From positions 1-6,067 of the forward strand of contig JAEWIK010000042.1 in NCBI GenBank assembly GCA_023387135.1: 6,067 nt of DNA, in the 5' to 3' direction. The notes under the pieces were generated by a model. The model ran no database searches, was not told the DNA's origin, and worked only from the letters and a program-made list of their open reading frames with translations. Shown here piece after piece: positions 1 to 4,853 of the stretch. The position numbers and the translations under genes are program-made. This DNA is from Actinomycetes bacterium. Its GTDB lineage: Bacteria; Actinomycetota; Actinomycetes; Propionibacteriales; Propionibacteriaceae. Numbering within the stretch: the stretch's first letter is position 1; each line of letters begins with the position of its first letter.

Positions 1-1
1 G

Positions 2-1648
2 TCGGGCTGCCTGGTGTCGGTGTTCCCGCCGCTGCTCGCCGACTACCTGCGTCGCCACGGCCCGCTCGACACCGGCGCTGCCGACGACGAGCCGCGGCCC
101 GGCGGCTGGCGGGACCGGCTGCCTCGCGGCGTCGACGCCTCGGAGTACGCGGCTCGCCTCGCCTCTCACTGGAGGAGCGAGGTGGCGGCGCTGAAACATG
201 AGTGGGAGGACCACCCCGACGCCGCCCACGCTGCGCACCTGCTCGAAGCGATGCACGCGGCGGGGGCCGGTCCCGCGGAGGTCGCCGCGGTGCTCGCCAA
301 CGTGCGGGTGAGCGGGGACGATGCCGCGGCCTCGGCCGCCGTCGCCGCCTGGTCGGCCGTCTACCGGGCCATCGCGCGCCACGACCTCGACGGCGCGCTG
401 GCCGAACTGGACGAACGGCGCGCCCTCATCCCCGACGCCGACGGCTACCTCACCGCCTTCAAGGCCCACCTGTGCTTCCTCAACGGGCGGGCGCTGGAAG
501 CCGGGCCCATGCTGGACGGCGCCCACCCGCACCTGCGGATCTGTCGGGAGGCCATGTCGGGGGTGAGGGCCGAGAACCTCATCGCTGCCGGGCTGACCGC
601 CCAGGCCCTCGACCTGCTGGCGGATGACGAGGTGACAGACCCCATGCTGGAGGGTCATCATCGCGTCTGCACCGGACTGGCACGGGTGCTGGGGGACGAC
701 GTGAAGGGGGGCGTCGACTGGGCGCTCGATCACCTCGCCGACGCCGTCGAGTCGCTCGACTCCAGCCTCATCGACGGGCACGCCTACACCGCCGCGCTGG
801 GGATGACGCTGATGGGCGCGCTCGACGACCTCGATGATCTCGTCGACATCGTCTTCAGGTTCCCCGGCACGACGACGCTGCAGCGGCACTACCGCGCGGG
901 CCTGTTCTCCCTCGCGGCGATCGTCAAGGCGTGGGAAGGCAGGACGGAGCAGGCGGCGAGGCTCGCCACCCAGGCGTCGGCCCTGACGGCGGGCGTCGGG
1001 CCCTACCCCGGCATGCTCGTCGAGCTCGACTCCTACCTCGACCCGGAACTCCCCTGCGGGGGCCTGTGGGACATCGTCGAGGAGAGGTTGTCGCACGGGT
1101 ACCTGGCGGCGGCGGTGTTCGGCGCCGTCCCCGCCGTCGAACGGCTCGTCGACCAACCGAGGGTCGCGGCAGTGGTGGCCGCCGGCGCCGCGTCGGAGAG
1201 TGCTGTCGTCCGCGCCCTCACCGGGTACATAGCGGCGGTGGCGGCTGGCGACAGCGACGCGCTGCTGGCGAGCGCCGGCGAGTTGAGGTCGGCCTGCGGG
1301 CCGGTGTACGCCATGCGGGCGTTGATAGCGCGCGCCAGGCTGCTGCGCGGTGGGGGCGACAACTGCGCGGCCGCGGCGCAGGTGGACGAGGCGTGGCACG
1401 AGGCGGGCGACCTGGGAGGGCACTGCCCCGGGCTCTTCGTGACCTTCAGCGCCGCCATCGAGCTCACCCCGCGCGAGCGGGAGGTCATCTCGCTGGTCGC
1501 CCGCGGCCTCAGCTCGATAGGGATCGCGAGCGAGGTCGACGTCACCCGCCGGACCGCCGAGACCCACACCTCGGCGGCCTATCGCAAGATCGGCATCCGC
1601 AACCGCAAGGAACTCTGCGACGCGCTCGGCACCTGGCTCGTGGTCTAG
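2..1648 (+). CDS. LuxR-family (MalT/LAL-like) transcriptional regulator, C-terminal part, 5'-truncated by window edge
   Basis: Probable DNA-binding regulator of the large LuxR type (N-terminal ATPase, helical repeats, C-terminal LuxR HTH). The frame is open to the left edge: codons before the GTG at 14 read S-G-C-L-V and continue into FPPLLADYLRRHG. That resembles the segment closing the winged-helix part of MalT-type ATPase regions (compare FHPLLRDYLR), so the GTG at 14 is unlikely to be the true start. Numbering from that GTG, residues ~40-470 are Ala/Leu-rich helices consistent with TPR-like repeats. Residues ~484-537 are a LuxR HTH: LTPREREV opens it, GLSSIGIASEVDVTRRTAET spans the turn and recognition helix, and YRKIGIRNRKEL closes it. 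The protein ends seven residues later at TAG 1646-1648. No inducer or target can be named. The family call is firm; the MalT/LAL subtype is inferred because the ATPase motifs lie outside the window. Confidence 0.88.
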   Translation, partial: SGCLVSVFPPLLADYLRRHGPLDTGAADDEPRPGGWRDRLPRGVDASEYAARLASHWRSEVAALKHEWEDHPDAAHAAHLLEAMHAAGAGPAEVAAVLANVRVSGDDAAASAAVAAWSAVYRAIARHDLDGALAELDERRALIPDADGYLTAFKAHLCFLNGRALEAGPMLDGAHPHLRICREAMSGVRAENLIAAGLTAQALDLLADDEVTDPMLEGHHRVCTGLARVLGDDVKGGVDWALDHLADAVESLDSSLIDGHAYTAALGMTLMGALDDLDDLVDIVFRFPGTTTLQRHYRAGLFSLAAIVKAWEGRTEQAARLATQASALTAGVGPYPGMLVELDSYLDPELPCGGLWDIVEERLSHGYLAAAVFGAVPAVERLVDQPRVAAVVAAGAASESAVVRALTGYIAAVAAGDSDALLASAGELRSACGPVYAMRALIARARLLRGGGDNCAAAAQVDEAWHEAGDLGGHCPGLFVTFSAAIELTPREREVISLVARGLSSIGIASEVDVTRRTAETHTSAAYRKIGIRNRKELCDALGTWLVV

Positions 1649-2019
1649 GAGACTGCCGGCCTCAGGGCTCGCCGGCCCGACGCCGGGGGTGCACGGGCCC
1701 CCGGCTCGTGCGGGGGGCAGAGGCGGCGGAGGCCCGTGCTCACTGGCTCCGGTGGGCCGTCAGCCGCCCTCGCCGCGCTCGGGAGGAGGGAATGCGCGGC
1801 GCCGGAGCGGCGGCCGGTCCTCATCCCTCGCGGGGACCAGCCGCCGAACAGCGGCACAACTCTGCACGGCCTCCCCGCGCGATTGCCGTCTGAGAGCCTC
1901 AAACTGCGGGTGCGGGATGCGCCGGGTACGTAGTGGGCCCGCGGCGTCCGTGTAGTCACGACGCGCCAGGTGCGTAACCGCGCGTCGTCGAACCTGCGCA
2001 GGCCGAGCCCGATCCGGCC
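1649..2019. other. Intergenic stretch between convergent genes, no supported gene
   Basis: About 370 bp between the convergent regulator and HicB-like genes. It holds the hairpin at 1682-1705 and, at its right end, a 10-bp palindrome (CCTGCGCAGG, 1993-2002) overlapping another hairpin. Open frames here translate to Arg/Pro/Gly-rich text with no domain, hydrophobic pattern or ribosome-binding site, typical of non-coding high-GC DNA. No tRNA cloverleaf or mobile-element end was recognised. It is long for a space between two gene ends, so a decayed gene is possible but I cannot show one. Confidence 0.6.
1682..1705 (+). terminator. GC-rich hairpin after the LuxR regulator
   Basis: Perfect 8-bp inverted repeat: GCCGGGGG at 1682-1689 and CCCCCGGC at 1698-1705 around an 8-nt loop, starting 33 nt past the stop codon. 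A weaker GCCGGC/GCCGGC pair (1655-1660 and 1671-1676) lies just before it. There is no T-tract, as is common for actinobacterial terminator hairpins. The terminator role is inferred from position and stem strength. Confidence 0.5.
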
Positions 2020-2020
2020 T
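2000..2020 (-). terminator. Hairpin at the 3' end of the HicB-like gene
   Basis: AGGCCG (2000-2005) and CGGCCT (2015-2020) form a 6-bp perfect stem with a 9-nt loop. It directly abuts, by one base, the TGA stop of the minus-strand gene. An overlapping palindrome at 1993-2002 offers an alternative fold. No T-tract. Terminator function is inferred from position only. Confidence 0.35.
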
Positions 2021-2418
2021 CAGGCGTTCTCCGCCACGCGCTCGTCGCTCTTCAGCAGGCGGTGGACGCTCTGGTGCGAGATGCCCATGAGGCGGCCGAT
2101 GTCGCGGACTGTGAGCTCACGCGCGGCGAGCACCTGGGCGGCCTCGCGCCGGGCGGTCTGCGCGGCCCGGGTGGCGCTCACTGCCTCGTCCTGGCGCTCG
2201 GCGGCGGTCTTCGCCCACTCCCTGTACTCGTCGGGGAGTTCCACGTCGACGTCCACCACGAACGAGTCGGGGGGCAGGTCGAGCCTGGCGGCGATCGCCG
2301 CCCGCAGCTTCTCGGGGGCCTGTTCGAGGCGCTTGCAGCGTCCCCTGAGGTCGCCCTCCGGCCAGGTGAGGATCCACCAACGATCCGAGTGTTGGGCGGA
2401 AACTATCACGTGCCTCAT
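2020..2418 (-). CDS. HicB-like antitoxin-type protein with C-terminal helix-turn-helix
   Basis: A 132-aa protein. Residues 1-58 resemble the HicB partial RNase-H fold: a short strand (RHVIVSAQHSDRWWILTWPE), then a helix (~31-46) and LDLPPDSFVVDVDVELPDE, the pattern of actinobacterial HicB-like proteins. Residues ~62-100 form a charged Ala-rich helix, and 101-122 (LTVRDIGRLMGISHQSVHRL) form a clear HTH. In HicAB systems HicB neutralises the HicA mRNA interferase and autoregulates through its DNA-binding domain. Here no HicA-sized ORF with a recognisable HicA sequence lies on either side, so it may be an orphan antitoxin or simply a small regulator. The ATG start is supported by AGAGGTGA (2429-2422 on the minus strand), four bases before the codon. 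The HTH is confident; the HicB family assignment is from sequence memory and moderate. Confidence 0.7.
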   Translation of the reverse strand: MRHVIVSAQHSDRWWILTWPEGDLRGRCKRLEQAPEKLRAAIAARLDLPPDSFVVDVDVELPDEYREWAKTAAERQDEAVSATRAAQTARREAAQVLAARELTVRDIGRLMGISHQSVHRLLKSDERVAENA

Positions 2419-2421
2419 GTG

Positions 2422-2429
2422 TCACCTCT
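2422..2429 (-). promoter_or_regulatory. Ribosome-binding site of the HicB-like gene
   Basis: Read on the minus strand this is AGAGGTGA followed by CAC and the ATG at 2418-2416. It is a good Shine-Dalgarno match and selects this ATG over the longer overlapping frames nearby, which have none. Confidence 0.6.
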
Positions 2430-2506
2430 GCCATTCGTCTCGTCGGCGAACCAGTCGAGGTGTGACCGTAACCGGCGCTCGTGGCGATCTGAGCGGTCGA
2501 GAGGCG

Positions 2507-2539
2507 CAACTCAGTAACAGCGGTGGGTCAACTTAGTAA
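2507..2539. repeat. Two 11-bp direct repeats with 22-bp period in a low-GC island
   Basis: CAACTCAGTAA (2507-2517) and CAACTTAGTAA (2529-2539) match at 10 of 11 positions and start exactly 22 bp, about two helical turns, apart. They sit about 90-120 bp upstream of the HicB-like start. The 94 bp from 2507 to 2600 contain 50 G/C (53%), far below the surroundings. Two readings are possible: operator half-sites for a DNA-binding protein such as the HicB-like product, or the remnant end of an insertion sequence (IS21-type elements carry repeated terminal motifs). No transposase fragment is recognisable. Confidence 0.55.
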
Positions 2540-2614
2540 TTGGAGGACGAGCACAACCGGTTTGGGGTCTCCCTGAGTGACAAAAGTGGCAGGTTCGGGT
2601 GCTCGGCACCGTCA

Positions 2615-2630
2615 TCGGGCCTCGGCCCGA
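2615..2630 (-). terminator. Hairpin downstream of the DUF4395 gene
   Basis: TCGGGCC (2615-2621) and GGCCCGA (2624-2630) are perfect inverted repeats, giving in practice a 6-bp stem with a 4-nt loop. They lie 26-41 bases beyond the minus-strand stop at 2657. No T-tract. This is a plausible terminator for the leader-DUF4395 transcript, which otherwise would run towards the HicB-like gene. Confidence 0.4.
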
Positions 2631-2656
2631 CCGCCGTCGACGAACCGTCGCCGAGA

Positions 2657-3205
2657 TCAGGCGAGAGCCGTCGACCTGTCGTACCGCCGGCTGACGTCCG
2701 CGCACGCCTCGCAGACGGTCTCCGGGATGATGCCCGCCCGCATGAGGAGGCCGAACAGCCAGCAGCCGAGGCAGAAGTTGGCGAAGGCCTCGAGACCCGA
2801 GGCGAGCACGATGATGCCCAGCAGGATCCCGGCGCCGAGGGCGTTGCCGGTGGTGAACCAGACGATCGCGGCGGCGCCCGTCACGACTGTGCCGATGGCC
2901 TGGGCGAACCGCTTCGGAGGTCCGGGCACGAGGATCGGGCCACCCCACGTCCTGTTGAGCCGCGGCGCCACGACGAGGTTGGCGAACCTGCCGAGCGGGC
3001 TGAGCTTCGGCCCCCAGCCGAGCCGCAGGGCGAAACCGGCGAACAGCAGGGCGGTGATCCAGTACCAGCCCGTCAGCAGGGTCAGCACGGAGAGCGCGAA
3101 CACTCCCGCAGCGACAGTGCGGGCCGTCCATTCGTTCACGGGGTTGGGGAAGCTGAAGAAGGTCTTCGGCTTCCTGACGTCGCCCAGGGGCGTGGAGTTT
3201 GTCAT
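2657..3205 (-). CDS. DUF4395 family integral membrane protein with two CxxC pairs
   Basis: A 182-aa protein of no established biochemical function. After a soluble N-terminus with FPNPVNEWTAR (19-29), hydrophobic segments lie at about 30-46, 47-62, 101-117 and 123-141, giving an even number of helices. The loop at 64-99 contains RFANLVVAPRLN, typical of DUF4395. The last hydrophobic stretch carries Cys145-x-x-Cys148 (FCLGCWLF) and the tail Cys165-x-x-Cys168 (VCEACADV); together they could bind a metal or do thiol-disulfide or persulfide chemistry. From memory, DUF4395 genes often neighbour thioredoxin or rhodanese genes, and here the divergent gene encodes a rhodanese fusion. The ATG at 3205 is chosen because AAGGAA lies five bases upstream and the frame beyond it loses hydrophobic and domain character. 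A Cys-rich leader ORF precedes it on the same strand, suggesting cysteine-dependent expression. Confidence 0.82.
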   Translation of the reverse strand: MTNSTPLGDVRKPKTFFSFPNPVNEWTARTVAAGVFALSVLTLLTGWYWITALLFAGFALRLGWGPKLSPLGRFANLVVAPRLNRTWGGPILVPGPPKRFAQAIGTVVTGAAAIVWFTTGNALGAGILLGIIVLASGLEAFANFCLGCWLFGLLMRAGIIPETVCEACADVSRRYDRSTALA

Positions 3206-3209
3206 GGAG

Positions 3210-3219
3210 TTCCTTGTCG
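3210..3219 (-). promoter_or_regulatory. DUF4395 ribosome-binding site, able to pair with the Cys-codon tract
   Basis: On the minus strand this reads CGACAAGGAA, with the AAGGAA Shine-Dalgarno ending five bases from the ATG. CGACAA (3219-3214) is the exact complement of TTGTCG, which occurs twice in the Cys tract of the leader ORF (3339-3334 and 3348-3343). The complementarity is observed. That it masks the site unless a ribosome stalls on the Cys codons is inference; a 6-bp long-range pairing is modest. Confidence 0.4.
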
Positions 3220-3295
3220 ATGATGAAGGTCGTGGGGTCGCGGCGGCGCGCAACTGACTGCGAAAACGAGGGGGTGCGCGAACGGGATGCCCGAA

Positions 3296-3312
3296 GCACG
3301 TCAGGGACGTGC
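3296..3312 (-). promoter_or_regulatory. Attenuator-like hairpin between leader ORF and DUF4395 gene
   Basis: GCACGTC and GACGTGC form a 7-bp perfect stem around a 3-nt loop. The stem can be lengthened by three G-C pairs (CCG with CGG) across a two-base bulge on the gene-proximal side. It begins 14 bases after the leader stop codon and ends 90 bases before the DUF4395 start. Its place between a Cys-rich leader peptide and the regulated gene suits a transcriptional attenuator or a structural element of the leader. No T-tract follows. Confidence 0.45.
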
Positions 3313-3326
3313 CGGCCAGCCTGTGA

Positions 3327-3404
3327 TCAGCGGCGACAACAGCGACAACAGCGCATCGGCTGGCTCGCCGGGGCGAGAGCGGCCGTGGGAACTGTCCTCT
3401 GCAT
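3327..3404 (-). CDS. Cysteine-rich leader peptide (putative cysteine-responsive attenuator ORF)
   Basis: A 25-codon ORF: ATG at 3404-3402, then QRTVPTAALAPASQPM, then RCCRCCRR and TGA (3329-3327). Cys19, 20, 22 and 23 are all encoded by TGT, while the other genes in this window use TGC 19 times and TGT twice by my count. The ORF lies 121 bases upstream of the DUF4395 gene, in a different frame. There is no Shine-Dalgarno, but a TANNNT box sits at -12 to -7 of the ATG, so the message should be leaderless. In mycobacteria, leaderless short ORFs with consecutive Cys codons are reported to attenuate downstream sulfur genes: scarce Cys-tRNA stalls ribosomes on the Cys codons and relieves repression. 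The same role is inferred here. The internal ATG at codon 17 would give MRCCRCCRR and keep the tract. The peptide itself probably has no function. Confidence 0.68.
   Translation of the reverse strand: MQRTVPTAALAPASQPMRCCRCCRR
3333..3353. repeat. Tandem 9-bp repeat encoding the Cys tract
   Basis: GCGACAACA occurs at 3333-3341 and again at 3342-3350, followed by a partial third copy, GCG (3351-3353). Read on the minus strand each unit is TGT-TGT-CGC, that is Cys-Cys-Arg in the leader ORF, so the repeat is best explained as duplication of a Cys-codon unit rather than a neutral microsatellite. Confidence 0.75.
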
Positions 3405-3410
3405 GCCGCA

Positions 3411-3416
3411 AGACTA
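3411..3416 (-). promoter_or_regulatory. -10 promoter box of the leader-DUF4395 transcript (leaderless start)
   Basis: On the minus strand TAGTCT fits the actinobacterial TANNNT -10 pattern. Six bases (TGCGGC) separate it from the ATG at 3404, placing it at exactly -12 to -7 if transcription starts on the A of the start codon. The -35 region (TTCTGC or close by) is weak, which is common for such promoters. The divergent synthase gene must be transcribed from the same 290-bp spacer, but I see no TANNNT box on the plus strand between 3405 and 3497. Confidence 0.55.
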
Positions 3417-3497
3417 CCGGCCGAATCGGGGAAGCAGAAGGGGTAGTTGAAGCGTTGAGCATCCTGCACCCATTGCGCCGACAGGGAAGAGCCAGAC

Positions 3498-4832
3498 GTG
3501 ACAGACCACATCCTGCGTACCTACGACTCGATCCTCGACCTGCTGCCCGACGAGGAGAACCCCACTCCGCTGGTCAGGCTTCGCCGGGTCGGAGGCTTCG
3601 AGCACGCGGTCGTGTACGCGAAGCTCGAGTGGTACAACCCCTTCGGCGCCGTGAAGGACAGGGTGGCTGCCAGCCTCGTCCGCGATGCGGAGGAGCGGGG
3701 AGAAGCCCTCGAGAACCTCGTCGAGCCCACCTCCGGCAACACCGGGATCGGGCTGGCCCTGATCTCGAACGCCCGCAACTACGGCTTCTCTGCGACGCTG
3801 TCGCGTGAGATCCCGGCGGAGAAGCGGGCGGCGCTGCGGCTGTTCGGAACCGACCTGGTCGAACTCGACGACGCCCTCTGCCCCATGCCCGGGCAGCCCG
3901 AGGGCGCCATGCAGCGCGCGGAGGAACTCGCCCAGCGTCCGGGCTGGAAGCAGCTCAACCAGTACCGCAATCCGGCGAACCCCGAGGCGCACTTCCGCAC
4001 CACCGGCCCTGAGGTCTGGCGGCAGACCGAGGGGACCGTCACGCACTTCGTCGCGGCGCTCGGCACCTGCGGGACGATCACCGGGGCAGGGCGTTTCCTG
4101 AAGCAGCGCAACCCCGGGGTCAAGGTGATCGGCGTCCACCCGGCCGAGGGCCACGACATCCCTGGCGTCCGGAGCCGCCGGGCACTGGCGGTGACCGACT
4201 TCTTCACCCCCGACGAGTACGACGGCCTGGTCGAGGTGTCCGACGAGGACGCGTACGGGATCTGCCGCCGGCTGCACGTCGAGGAGAGCATCGTCGCGGG
4301 GCCCAGCAGCGGTCTCGCGCTCGCGGGCGCGCTGCGTGCGGTCCCCGACGAGCCGGGTGTGGTGGCGGTCGTGATCTTCCCGGACAACGCCTTCAAGTAC
4401 CTGTCCTCGTTCCGCAGGCACCTGCCCGACCTGTTCCCGGCCGAGCCCGCCGTCGAGGTGCCGGCCGCCAACCCGTTCGCCGAGCACCTGCAGGCTGCCT
4501 TCGACCTGGCGAAGGACGGCCCCGACGTGATCGACGTCGCGGAGGCGAAGCGGCTGCTGGACGCGGGGGTGCCGATCGTCGACGTCAGGAACCCCGGCGA
4601 GGTGGCGAGGGTGAGGATCCTGGAGAGCACCAACCTGCCCTTGCCGGACCTGTCGTCAGGCAGCGTCGAGGGGCTGCCCGCCGACAAGGACGCGCCGGTC
4701 GTCACGATCTGCGCGGCAGGCACCCGTTCGCTCTATGCGCTCCTGCTGCTCAAGGCGCAGGGCTACCGGGACGTCAAGAGCGTCGCCGGCGGCATGGGGG
4801 CGTGGGTGTCGGCGGGGCTGCCCGCGGCCTGA
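3498..4832 (+). CDS. PLP-dependent cysteine synthase-type enzyme fused to a rhodanese domain
   Basis: A 444-aa, two-domain cytoplasmic enzyme. Residues ~8-310 are a fold-type II PLP enzyme of the cysteine synthase/cystathionine beta-synthase group: NPTPLVRL (21-28), NPFGAVKDR with Schiff-base Lys53, substrate loop TSGNTG (78-83), PLP-phosphate loop GTCGT (189-193) and GPSSG (268-272), where a serine normally contacts the pyridine nitrogen. These enzymes replace the beta-substituent of O-acetyl- or O-phosphoserine, or of a similar substrate, with sulfide. Residues ~341-443 are a single rhodanese domain: VDVRNPGE (361-368), active loop CAAGTRS with persulfide Cys405, and VKSVAGGMGAWVSAGLP. The fusion suggests persulfide sulfur is delivered to, or released by, the synthase domain; substrate and donor are not determined. 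The GTG start is supported by AGGGAAG (3483-3489), eight bases upstream. It is divergent from the Cys-leader/DUF4395 unit and alone on its strand. I assign no symbol because CysK, CysM and related subtypes cannot be separated by eye. Confidence 0.9.
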   Translation: MTDHILRTYDSILDLLPDEENPTPLVRLRRVGGFEHAVVYAKLEWYNPFGAVKDRVAASLVRDAEERGEALENLVEPTSGNTGIGLALISNARNYGFSATLSREIPAEKRAALRLFGTDLVELDDALCPMPGQPEGAMQRAEELAQRPGWKQLNQYRNPANPEAHFRTTGPEVWRQTEGTVTHFVAALGTCGTITGAGRFLKQRNPGVKVIGVHPAEGHDIPGVRSRRALAVTDFFTPDEYDGLVEVSDEDAYGICRRLHVEESIVAGPSSGLALAGALRAVPDEPGVVAVVIFPDNAFKYLSSFRRHLPDLFPAEPAVEVPAANPFAEHLQAAFDLAKDGPDVIDVAEAKRLLDAGVPIVDVRNPGEVARVRILESTNLPLPDLSSGSVEGLPADKDAPVVTICAAGTRSLYALLLLKAQGYRDVKSVAGGMGAWVSAGLPAA

Positions 4833-4836
4833 GCGG

Positions 4837-4853
4837 GACGCCGGGCCGGCGTC
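4837..4853. terminator. Shared bidirectional hairpin between convergent genes
   Basis: GACGCCGG (4837-4844) and CCGGCGTC (4846-4853) are a perfect 8-bp inverted repeat around one central G. It starts four bases after the synthase stop and runs into the TGA of the lipase gene (complement of 4852-4854). The two genes are only 19 bp apart, so one hairpin can serve both. Pairing near the centre must open to form a loop. No T-tract. Confidence 0.5.

Noticed and set aside
14..16. GTG as the true start of the LuxR-family gene
   Set aside because: The frame stays open to the left edge and the sequence around it looks like the interior of a MalT-type protein, so the gene is truncated by the window.
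1645..1959. Overlapping ORFs of 65-104 codons on both strands after the LuxR gene
   Set aside because: Arg/Pro/Gly-rich translations with no domain, no ribosome-binding site and hairpins running through them; typical chance frames in high-GC DNA.
1860..1985. Possible tRNA or attachment site in the gene-free stretch
   Set aside because: No cloverleaf, no GTTC-type T-loop in place and no paired direct repeat could be found.
2117..2509. 130-codon minus-strand ORF overlapping the HicB-like gene, considered as a possible toxin
   Set aside because: It mostly overlaps the HicB-like frame out of register, becomes Arg/Gly-rich and has no HicA or other toxin motif.
2511..3299. 262-codon minus-strand frame overlapping the DUF4395 gene
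   Set aside because: Arg/Pro-rich shadow in another frame; the DUF4395 frame has clear membrane helices, CxxC motifs and a ribosome-binding site.
3206..3511. Longer DUF4395 start at 3511 extending the protein by 102 residues
   Set aside because: The extension shows no family similarity, crosses the leader ORF out of frame and overlaps the divergent synthase start; the ATG at 3205 has a good Shine-Dalgarno.
3414..4487. 357-codon minus-strand frame antisense to the synthase gene, and a second one at 3779-4723
   Set aside because: Low-complexity antisense shadows; the plus-strand frame carries complete PLP and rhodanese motifs.
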